The notes below the pieces were generated by a model. That model saw only the letters and a program-made list of their open reading frames with translations, was not told where the DNA came from and made no database searches. From Methylocella tundrae (GTDB lineage: Bacteria; Pseudomonadota; Alphaproteobacteria; Rhizobiales; Beijerinckiaceae): 64,000 nt of DNA. The stretch spans positions 62,001 through 126,000 of the forward strand of contig NZ_CABFMQ020000035.1 of the NCBI RefSeq assembly GCF_901905185.1, written 5' to 3'. Each line of letters opens with the position of its first letter. Within the stretch, counting starts at the first letter, position 1. The position numbers were made by a program, and so were the translations under genes. Shown in pieces: positions 57,654 through 64,000 of this stretch.

Positions 57654-58634
57654 TCAGGGTCCGGTCAATATCACATATTTATGGAGGCCTGGGGCGTTGT
57701 CGGGAGATCTGATCTTTCCTTCGTCCTCGAAGAAATTGATGCTCCCCATGAACATGGATTTGACCGTCCCCATGATCCCGCTTTGGTAGTCGAGGATCGA
57801 GCCTTGTGGCCACGGATCGAAAAAAATGAACTGCTTGCCATCCTGACTGCAGCCGAACAGCGTGATGAAATGCGTATTGCTGCTCGGCCTGATCACGCCG
57901 TCAACCACGGTCAATTGTTCATTGTGGCCGACGAAAACCTGAACGAAATTTCCGTTCTTCAACTGCGTTCTTAGCTTTTGCGCGCCGGCGCGGACCGTGT
58001 CCGCCTTGAACTGAACTTCAGAGAGTTTCAACGGGCTCGGCCGCCTATAATAAATGGTGGCGCCGCTGATGTAATGATGCTCGGCGTATCTTGCTCCAAA
58101 GGTCTGCAGGGCGCCGCCGCAATTCCACTTCTTCGGGTCGGGACCTGTGTTCTGTTTCAATGGATTGTCATTGAGCTCGTCCCAATCGCTTCTGGGGAGA
58201 TTCTTGTTGTTTTTGGCGGCGAGCACGCGGTAGTAGGCGAGCAGATGATCGGCGTCCGAGCTCATCCCCAATATCTGCGCCAGCAGATCCGATTCGAAAT
58301 TCGCGTGCTTTTTGACCTTGCCGATCGTCAGCCGCAATGTTTCATCCGCGCGATAGGCAACCCCAAACGAAAGAGAGTCATAGGACGCGATAATGTAAGC
58401 GATGCGCTCATCGACGTTCTTCGCCAGGATTTCCACGACGAAGTCGATGACGCCATGCTTGTTGTCTTTCTGGGTCACGATCTTGACGCTGGGCGAGGAG
58501 GTCAGCGTGATATTCTTGTCGGCTCTGTCATATTTGCACTTCAGCGCGATTTTCTTGCCGGCGCCGGACGCGTTGGGGGTCGAATCGACGCAAAGTTCGG
58601 TCAGGGCTCTTCCCCTCGGCGTTTGAAATTCCAT
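57654..58634 (-). CDS. Orphan protein resembling a papain-fold (C39-like) cysteine protease
   Basis: 326 aa, no recognised family. Candidate catalytic residues are arranged as in C39-like papain-fold peptidases: Cys172 in KKWNCGGALQTFG, His255 in SSNTHFITLFGC and Asp273 in FIFFDPWP. The Cys sits at a helix start after a Trp-Asn pair, and the His and Asp each open a beta strand, as in that fold. The N-terminal ~105 residues are beta-rich (KIALKCKYDRADKNITLTSSP, VIDFVVEILAKN) and may form a separate domain. There is no signal peptide. GC is lower than nearby. No immunity, secretion or phage genes flank it, so an effector or self-processing role is only a guess. Confidence 0.7.
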   Translation of the reverse strand: MEFQTPRGRALTELCVDSTPNASGAGKKIALKCKYDRADKNITLTSSPSVKIVTQKDNKHGVIDFVVEILAKNVDERIAYIIASYDSLSFGVAYRADETLRLTIGKVKKHANFESDLLAQILGMSSDADHLLAYYRVLAAKNNKNLPRSDWDELNDNPLKQNTGPDPKKWNCGGALQTFGARYAEHHYISGATIYYRRPSPLKLSEVQFKADTVRAGAQKLRTQLKNGNFVQVFVGHNEQLTVVDGVIRPSSNTHFITLFGCSQDGKQFIFFDPWPQGSILDYQSGIMGTVKSMFMGSINFFEDEGKIRSPDNAPGLHKYVILTGP

Positions 58635-58792
58635 GCTTCGCCCCTATGCTGATTTGCGCCGCTCGTCGGCGGTCATCCCATGACCGCGGCTAGGAATGTT
58701 CTGGAAAACGGAGCTTAGTCGTTTGCCCGGCGTGCGACTGTGCCCGTGCGCACCCACCCTGCGCTCCGCTCTGACGAGATGGATGGTCAATG

Positions 58793-59323
58793 ATGTCACC
58801 GCGCGAATCGACCAGGGCGCATGGCTTGCGCCGGTTTCTGCTGCTCGGCGCCGAAGCGCTGATCATTTTCTATCTGACGCTCGACGCGCTTGTCGCGCCG
58901 GTCTTTCGTCCGCTGATCCGCTGGCTGGCGAAACTGCGTTTCGTCATCCGCCTCGAGCATCTCGTCGCAGAGTTGCCGCCCTATGGCATTCTGGCGCTGC
59001 TCGCCATTCCCTTCGCGCTTGCCGAACCAGCCAAGGTCTATGCGCTCTTCCTGTTCGCCACCGGCCACGAACTGGTCGGGATCACCGTTTTTGTGCTCGC
59101 CTATTTCGTCAGCTTCGTCGTCGTGGAGCGCGTATACAGCGCGGGCAGGGACAAGCTGCGGACGATCGGCTGGTTCGCCAGGCTCATGGATTGGCTTTTC
59201 GCTTTTCGCGATCGCCTCATCGCATGGGCGAAATCGACCGAGGCCTGGGCTTTCTTTCTGAGGGTCAAGCGGCGCGGCGCGGCTATTTTGCGGCGATTGC
59301 GCCTGCGGTTCGGGCTCGGTTAG
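58793..59323 (+). CDS. Membrane protein of unknown function
   Basis: 176 aa. Helices: RFLLLGAEALIIFYLTLDALVAPVF, LPPYGILALLAIPFALAEPAKVYALFLFATGH and LVGITVFVLAYFVSFVVVERVY, then an amphipathic region and an Arg-rich C-terminus (RVKRRGAAILRRLRLRFGLG). An ATG at 58790 adds one residue. The overall pattern resembles conserved alphaproteobacterial membrane proteins without assigned role. It precedes the pssA gene on the same strand. Confidence 0.75.
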   Translation: MSPRESTRAHGLRRFLLLGAEALIIFYLTLDALVAPVFRPLIRWLAKLRFVIRLEHLVAELPPYGILALLAIPFALAEPAKVYALFLFATGHELVGITVFVLAYFVSFVVVERVYSAGRDKLRTIGWFARLMDWLFAFRDRLIAWAKSTEAWAFFLRVKRRGAAILRRLRLRFGLG

Positions 59324-59492
59324 AACGCGATCGGAGAGCGCCCCTTTTGAGCCCAGACGTAGCGCAGGCGATGGCTTGGGCGAACGTCAGGCGCTCGCCG
59401 CCCTGTCGCCGTCCGCGCGCTAGAGACGAATGGCCCGTGGCGGAGCTGCGGCGCGCTTGCGGCTTCCCTGTGGCGCGCCTATGTTGCCGGCC

Positions 59493-60404
59493 ATGAAAGG
59501 CACCTCTGTGAACAATGGCGCGCCAGATTCTCGCCACGCCGCGGGCGGTGCATCGAGATGGACGCGCGCCGACGATGCGAGCGAGTTCGACGCGTTCGAT
59601 CCGCCTCCGCCCCCAAAGCGGCTCTTTCGCGCGGTTCCGATGCGCGTCATTCTGCCCAATCTCGTCACCCTGCTCGCCCTTTGCATGGGTCTCACGGCGA
59701 TCCGCTTCGCAATCGAAGGGCAATTCGAGATCGCCGTGCTCGCCGTGATCATCGCCGCCGTCCTTGATGGGCTCGACGGACGCATCGCGCGGGCGCTGCG
59801 CGGCGCGACGCGTTTTGGCGCGGAGCTCGATTCGCTCGCCGATTTTGTCGATTTTGGCGTCGCTCCCGCGCTGATCCTTTATTTTTGGGGTTTGCACGAG
59901 ATCAAAAGCCTTGGCTGGTTTGCCGCGCTCGTTTTCGCCATCGCGGCGGCTTTGCGGCTCGCAAGGTTCAACGTCATGATCGAGGATCCGAACCGTCCGG
60001 CCTGGCATGCGCATTTCTTTACCGGCATGCCGGCGCCCGCGGGAGCGATCGTTGGCCTGCTGCCGCTCTACCTCAATCTTTCCATTCTGGGCGCGCCGAA
60101 CGGGCGCTTCATGGTTTCGGTCTATATTGTTTATGTGTTGATCGTGGCGCTCCTGATGGCGAGCCGGATTCCGCATTTTTCCGGCAAGAAGATCGGTCGC
60201 GTGCCCCGCGAATATGTCATCGTCGTGCTGTTCGGCATCGTCGTCGGCCTGCTTCTGCTCGCGACTTTCCCGATGGAGATGCTGATTTTCCTGTCTGTAC
60301 TCTATCTGGCGACGATTCCCCTCGCAATCCGCCGGTTCAGGGCCTATGAGACGGGGGAAACCGAAAAGCTTAAGACCGCGTCCGAGCCCTCCCATCATTT
60401 GTGA
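59493..60404 (+). CDS. pssA: CDP-diacylglycerol-serine O-phosphatidyltransferase
   Basis: Makes phosphatidylserine, the precursor of phosphatidylethanolamine. Membrane protein; about 303 aa from the ATG at 59493, with earlier in-frame ATGs at 59481 and 59430 that cannot be excluded. The CDP-alcohol phosphotransferase signature is complete: DGLDGRIARALRG, then GAELDSLADFVDFG (D-x2-D-G-x2-A-R-x8-G-x3-D-x3-D). The hydrophobic pattern with seven or eight helices matches the alphaproteobacterial PssA. The N-terminal ~55 residues are polar and not conserved. No psd gene is adjacent, although it commonly is in this class. Confidence 0.93.
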   Translation: MKGTSVNNGAPDSRHAAGGASRWTRADDASEFDAFDPPPPPKRLFRAVPMRVILPNLVTLLALCMGLTAIRFAIEGQFEIAVLAVIIAAVLDGLDGRIARALRGATRFGAELDSLADFVDFGVAPALILYFWGLHEIKSLGWFAALVFAIAAALRLARFNVMIEDPNRPAWHAHFFTGMPAPAGAIVGLLPLYLNLSILGAPNGRFMVSVYIVYVLIVALLMASRIPHFSGKKIGRVPREYVIVVLFGIVVGLLLLATFPMEMLIFLSVLYLATIPLAIRRFRAYETGETEKLKTASEPSHHL

Positions 60405-60639
60405 GGCTTTCTGCCGCGGCGGAATGAACGCGCCTGTTCACAAATGCCTGGTTCTCGATTAGGGTCCCGGCCAATTGTCTCCGCCGGATTCCGGAAGGGT
60501 CATGCAAAACCTTGCCGGGGTTTGCGCACGCCGGCGCCGGCATTGCGTGACCTTGCGGGAGCACTCACCTTTTCGGCGCCGGCCCGCCTCGTAGTCAAAG
60601 AGGCGCGCGGGAGATCGCCGTTCAAATACAAGGACACAG

Positions 60640-60858
60640 ATGTCGAAAGAAGAATTGCTTGAATTTCCAGGAGTCGTCGTCGAACTGCTGCCGAATGCGA
60701 CATTTCGGGTTCAGCTCGAAAACGAGCATGAGATCATCGCCCATACGGCCGGCAAAATGCGCAAGAACCGGATTCGTGTTCTTACGGGCGACAAGGTCCT
60801 CGTCGAAATGACGCCCTACGACCTGTCCAAGGGTCGCATCACCTACCGCTTCAAGTGA
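60640..60858 (+). CDS. infA: Translation initiation factor IF-1
   Basis: 72 aa OB-fold protein, the usual length: [71 protein letters not shown]. Binds the 30S A site in initiation. The gene order infA - maf - yacG is typical of Rhizobiales. The ~230-bp region upstream likely contains its promoter. Confidence 0.98.
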   Translation: MSKEELLEFPGVVVELLPNATFRVQLENEHEIIAHTAGKMRKNRIRVLTGDKVLVEMTPYDLSKGRITYRFK

Positions 60859-60921
60859 GCCGATCCCGGATGACGGTGAGACTTCAGGACGAGGCGCGCA
60901 AGATCGCCCGGATTCGCCTCG

Positions 60922-61620
60922 ATGACCGCCGAAGATAAGGTTTTGCATAACGAGGCGCCGCATGGCCAGCCTCCGGATCGCCAGCTTCCGAATGGCCCAA
61001 CCTGGCGCCCAAGGCTCGTTCTGGCGTCGGCGTCGCCGCGCCGCCTGGAGCTGCTGCAGCAGATCGGCGTCGAGCCCGACGCCTTGCTTCCCTGCGACCT
61101 CGACGAAACTCCAGGCAAAAATGAGTTGCCGCGCACCCTTGCGAGCCGGCTCGCCAGAGAGAAGGCGCACGCCGCCGCCAAGATCGCAGCGGCAAAGCCT
61201 GAGCTTGCCGATAGCTATATCATCGGGGCGGACACGGTGGTCAGCGTCGGACGTCGCATTTTGCCCAAATGCGAGATTGTGGCGGAGGCGGCGCAGTGCC
61301 TGCGGCTATTGTCCGGCCGCGCGCATCGCGTGCATACGGCAATCTACCTCGTGACGCCGAAGGGACGCGAGCGCCACAAGCTGGTCGAGACGCGGCTGCG
61401 TTTTAAGCGCCTGTCGTCGAGCGAGATAGAGGCTTATCTTGGCTCCGGCGAATGGCGCGGCAAGGCGGGCGGCTATGCGATCCAGGGTCTTGCCGGAGCG
61501 TTTGCGTTGAAGCTCATCGGCTCCTATTCTTCTGTCGTCGGCCTGCCGCTCTACGAGACAATGTCGCTGCTCGTCGGCGAGGGCTATCCAGCCCATGTCG
61601 CCTGGCTCAATCGCGTCTGA
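60922..61620 (+). CDS. maf: Maf family nucleotide pyrophosphatase
   Basis: 232 aa. The Maf core: [18 protein letters not shown] (nucleotide site), [35 protein letters not shown] and [33 protein letters not shown]. The first ~30 residues are an unconserved extension. Maf proteins hydrolyse non-canonical or modified nucleoside triphosphates and restrain septum formation. Starts 63 bp after infA on the same strand. Confidence 0.94.
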   Translation: MTAEDKVLHNEAPHGQPPDRQLPNGPTWRPRLVLASASPRRLELLQQIGVEPDALLPCDLDETPGKNELPRTLASRLAREKAHAAAKIAAAKPELADSYIIGADTVVSVGRRILPKCEIVAEAAQCLRLLSGRAHRVHTAIYLVTPKGRERHKLVETRLRFKRLSSSEIEAYLGSGEWRGKAGGYAIQGLAGAFALKLIGSYSSVVGLPLYETMSLLVGEGYPAHVAWLNRV

Positions 61621-61642
61621 GCGCATGATGACCGGAACCGCC

Positions 61643-61867
61643 ATGGCTGATCGCAAAGCTCAGGACGCCCCTCAAGAATCCCCGCCCGCGGCCTCAGCGC
61701 GGCGATGCCCGATCTGCGGCAAGCCCGCCGTCCTCGAGATGCGACCTTTTTGCTCGAAGCGCTGCGCCGACGTCGATCTGCACCGCTGGCTCGGCGGCGT
61801 CTACGCCATCCCGGCAAAGGAGTCCGACGAGGAGCCGACGCCGCCCGAGGGCAAAGATGGCGAGTAG
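61643..61867 (+). CDS. yacG: DNA gyrase inhibitor YacG
   Basis: 74 aa from the ATG at 61643 (GGAA six bases upstream); ATGs at 61625 and 61628 would also be possible. Zinc site CPICGKPA...FCSKRCADVDLHRWL, with four cysteines, then GGVYAIPAKESDEE, exactly the YacG pattern. The protein binds GyrB and blocks DNA binding in E. coli. It completes the infA - maf - yacG cluster. Confidence 0.93.
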   Translation: MADRKAQDAPQESPPAASARRCPICGKPAVLEMRPFCSKRCADVDLHRWLGGVYAIPAKESDEEPTPPEGKDGE

Positions 61868-61920
61868 CTCAAAAATGCGGAGATCCCTGACGCCGCTGGG
61901 CGCGTCTTAAAGCGCCGCCC

Positions 61921-62715
61921 ATGTTCTTTGCTCTCTCCAAAATCTTTTGGCTGATCGCCGAACCGCTCACATTTCTCCTTATTCTCCTTTGTATCGGCGT
62001 CGCTCTGCAATTTACCCGCCGGGCGCGGTTAGGGCGGCGGTGGACCGCTGCGACGACGCTGGCGCTGGCCGTGCTGTTGCTGACGCCGCTCAGCGCGGCG
62101 CTGCTGCTGCCACTCGAGAATCGGTTTCCGGCGCCTTCCGCCGATCTCGCGCCGCCAACGGGCATCATCGTTCTCGGAGGCGCGCTACAACAGCGCAAGA
62201 GTGAATCGCGTGGACAGGTGATCTTGTCCGAAGATGGCGCGCGACTCATCGCCGGGCTCGAACTGGCGCGACGCTATCCGCAGGCTCGTCTCATCTACTC
62301 TGGCGGGTCCGGCGATCTCCTGGACCAAAGTTCGGCGGAGACGGTCGGGGCGCGAAAATTCTGGCTTGCCCTTGGCGGGCCAGCCGACAGGATGAGTTTT
62401 GAATCAAGATCCCGCAATACCTGGGAAAACGCCCTGTTCACGCGCGATCTTTTGCAGCCGAAGCCGGGCGAGACATGGCTGCTCGTGACGTCGGCCTGGC
62501 ACATGCCCCGCTCGATGGGCATTTTTCGGCGTCTTGGCTTCGACGTGATCGCCTATCCCGTCGCCTATCGCACCTTCGGCGATGCGCGGGACTGGTCCTG
62601 GTTCGCTTCGGCCTCGGATCGCATCCCCATGCTCGATCTCAGCGTTCGTGAATGGATCGGGCTTCTCGCCTATCGCCTGACCGGCAAGACCGGCGCCCTG
62701 TTTCCAGCGCCATGA
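61921..62715 (+). CDS. YdcF/ElyC-family membrane protein (DUF218)
   Basis: 264 aa. Two N-terminal membrane helices (FALSKIFWLIAEPLTFLLILLCIGVAL and WTAATTLALAVLLLTPLSAALLL) precede the DUF218 domain: GIIVLGGAL, RLIYSGGSGDLLDQSSAETVGARKFWLALGG, FESRSRNTWENALFTRDLL, WLLVTSAWHMPRSMGIFRRLGFDVIAYPV. Pattern and length match E. coli ElyC, an envelope factor linked to peptidoglycan and undecaprenyl-phosphate carrier. It starts 53 bp after yacG. Confidence 0.9.
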   Translation: MFFALSKIFWLIAEPLTFLLILLCIGVALQFTRRARLGRRWTAATTLALAVLLLTPLSAALLLPLENRFPAPSADLAPPTGIIVLGGALQQRKSESRGQVILSEDGARLIAGLELARRYPQARLIYSGGSGDLLDQSSAETVGARKFWLALGGPADRMSFESRSRNTWENALFTRDLLQPKPGETWLLVTSAWHMPRSMGIFRRLGFDVIAYPVAYRTFGDARDWSWFASASDRIPMLDLSVREWIGLLAYRLTGKTGALFPAP

Positions 62716-62722
62716 AGGACGC

Positions 62723-63412
62723 TTATAACGGCTCGTGTGTCAGCGACGCCCGGGCGGCCGAGAAAAACTGGCGGCGCATGACGATAATGAAAATCGCGGC
62801 GGTGGTCGTCATCAGCACGTAAGGACTGACGAACCAGCCTATATAGGCGAAGGCGAAGTAGAAGCTGCGCAGCCCTTTGGCGAAGTGAAGTCCGGCGTCG
62901 ATGGTCATAAAGCCCGCGCGCTTTGAGGCTTTTTCCCGAGCTTCCGCATCGGGGGACTCGGGTCCGGGCGTCGCGCCAAGAAGGATCGCCGCATAGATGA
63001 AGAGGCGGTAGGCCCAGGCGAATTTGAAGAAAGAATAGCCAAAGAGAAGGGCGAGGCCGAGCACCTTGAGCTCCCAGGTTCCCCTCGTCACCGTCAATCC
63101 GAACGGCAGGTCGCCGAATACTTTGAGCACGTCATCGGTCGCCCGCATTGAGGCCGCCGCGCCGCCGAGCAGGATCAGCGACGTCGAGGCGAAAAATGCG
63201 GCGCCGTTCTGCAAGCTCGACATGATGCTGGCGTCCGCGATGCGCGAATCGCGCGTGCTCATCGATCGCATCCACCCCATCCGATGCTCGTTCATCAGCA
63301 CCGAGAGGCTGCGCAAGCGGCCAAGGCCGTGTTCGTTGACGAAGCGATAGAGGACCCAGACGCCAAGAAAGAATGCAAGGCCGATGCTGTCTGCTATTGA
63401 AAGGTCGAGCAT
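62723..63412 (-). CDS. DUF599 membrane protein
   Basis: 229 aa with about four to five helices: SIADSIGLAFFLGVWVLYRFV, SLQNGAAFFASTSLILLGGAAA, LALLFGYSFFKFAWAYRLFIYAAILLG and FVSPYVLMTTTAAIFIIVMRR. The block MNEHRMGWMRSMSTRDSRIADASIMSSLQNGAAFFASTSL is the DUF599 signature. Function unknown. It is convergent with the YdcF-like gene, only seven bases apart. Confidence 0.9.
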   Translation of the reverse strand: MLDLSIADSIGLAFFLGVWVLYRFVNEHGLGRLRSLSVLMNEHRMGWMRSMSTRDSRIADASIMSSLQNGAAFFASTSLILLGGAAASMRATDDVLKVFGDLPFGLTVTRGTWELKVLGLALLFGYSFFKFAWAYRLFIYAAILLGATPGPESPDAEAREKASKRAGFMTIDAGLHFAKGLRSFYFAFAYIGWFVSPYVLMTTTAAIFIIVMRRQFFSAARASLTHEPL

Positions 63413-63680
63413 GTTTCCCCGCGGCGGCGATGGTTCGTTGGTGGTTTATCCGTGAAAAGCGTTTTGAAGCGCGCACAATTGCAGCATATCAATCTTTGCC
63501 GCGCTCGCATTCTCTCGAATCGCAGTCTCCAACGAAAGCGGCGCGCCAGAGCCTGGGCCGGTCAGATTGGTTCAATCCGGCCGGCTGGAATATGCTCAGG
63601 CGAAGCTGGAGCCTTTTGCAATCGACCAAATGACTCATTCGATCGGAACGCCTCCGAAACGCGCCATTCTCATTCCAAAG

Positions 63681-64000
63681 ATGCTGCCCACCGTGACCTA
63701 TACTCTCATCATCGCCAATAAAGCATATTCCTCATGGTCGCTGAGGCCGTGGCTTCTCATGCGGCATTTCGGCATCGCCTTCGATGAAGTCGTCGTGCCG
63801 CTCGGCCGTGCCGAGACTCGTGCGGAGATTTTGCGTTATTCGCCGGCGGCGAGGTGCCCGGTTTTGCGCGACGGCGACCGAACCGTCTGGGATTCGCTCG
63901 CGATCATTGAATATGTCGCCGAAGCCTTCCCCGATCGCGCGGTCTGGCCGCGTGACCCGGCGGCGCGCGCGCGGGCGCGCGCCCTCAGCGCCGAGATGCA
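63681..64000 (+). CDS. Glutathione S-transferase family protein (partial, C-terminus outside window)
   Basis: About 106 residues are visible from the ATG at 63681; an in-frame ATG at 63630 adds 17 residues with little similarity to the fold. The thioredoxin-like domain reads YTLIIANKAYSSWSLRPWLLMRHFGIAFDEVVVPLG, then SPAARCPVLRDGDRTVWDSLAIIEYVAEAFP with the cis-Pro and the glutathione-binding Asp-Ser pair. It is the branch with SSWSLRPW in place of the usual thiol motif. The helical domain is beyond the window edge. Confidence 0.88.
   Translation, partial: MLPTVTYTLIIANKAYSSWSLRPWLLMRHFGIAFDEVVVPLGRAETRAEILRYSPAARCPVLRDGDRTVWDSLAIIEYVAEAFPDRAVWPRDPAARARARALSAEM

Overview
The window is a GC-rich (low to mid 60s %, by eye) chromosomal segment of an alphaproteobacterium, most likely of the order Hyphomicrobiales (Rhizobiales). 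Evidence: a bacterial NDUFA12-type complex I accessory subunit, a B12-dependent ribonucleotide reductase (NrdJ), the gene order degP - response regulator - histidine kinase - glnE - pleC-like kinase, and the infA - maf - yacG cluster. A soluble NAD-dependent formate dehydrogenase and an MxaD-like protein paired with a YVTN beta-propeller suggest a methylotrophic or C1-using member, for instance of the Beijerinckiaceae/Methylocystaceae group. This placement is inference; no rRNA or tRNA gene was seen.

Layout: 1-8.2 kb is a reverse-strand efflux operon (outer-membrane factor, MdtA-like adaptor, MdtB-like and MdtC-like RND permeases, the last cut by the window edge). 8.6-14.3 kb holds msrQ, prs and several small exported, lipoprotein or membrane proteins. 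14.5-17.6 kb has sulfur assimilation (cysK, metY) and a class I cytochrome c. 17.8-19.4 kb contains a DUF1328 mini-membrane protein with a clear terminator and then a lower-GC HNH-type gene. 19.4-24.6 kb has nrdJ with an NrdR-like box, the NDUFA12 homologue and a DUF2155 protein. 24.7-34.1 kb is an envelope-stress and nitrogen-control block: degP, a two-component pair, glnE and a convergent PleC-like kinase, with a pair of REP-like hairpins and a terminator between degP and the regulator.

34.4-44.3 kb has an O-methyltransferase, aminopeptidase N, the MxaD-like/beta-propeller pair, an LplT-like MFS transporter overlapping an unusual zinc-type CDF transporter, and gloA overlapping otsB. 45-54 kb is a mixed metabolic region: a D-2-hydroxyacid dehydrogenase, a DUF302 protein, an atypical SDR, a WcaF-like acetyltransferase, a GT4 glycosyltransferase, NAD-formate dehydrogenase with an upstream LysR regulator, a cupin and an aldo/keto reductase. 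54.3-64 kb returns to conserved housekeeping genes (TPR protein and der, pssA, infA-maf-yacG, a YdcF-like protein, DUF599, and a truncated glutathione S-transferase), interrupted by an orphan gene at 57.65-58.63 kb that looks like a papain-fold cysteine protease.

I found no CRISPR array, transposase, prophage or tRNA. The most unusual items are the orphan protease-like gene, the low-GC HNH gene next to an 11-bp inverted repeat, a CDF transporter whose C-terminus appears to carry three dimerisation-type domains, a bulged hairpin in the metY leader, and an orphan intrinsic terminator at 44.65 kb that may end an unannotated RNA.
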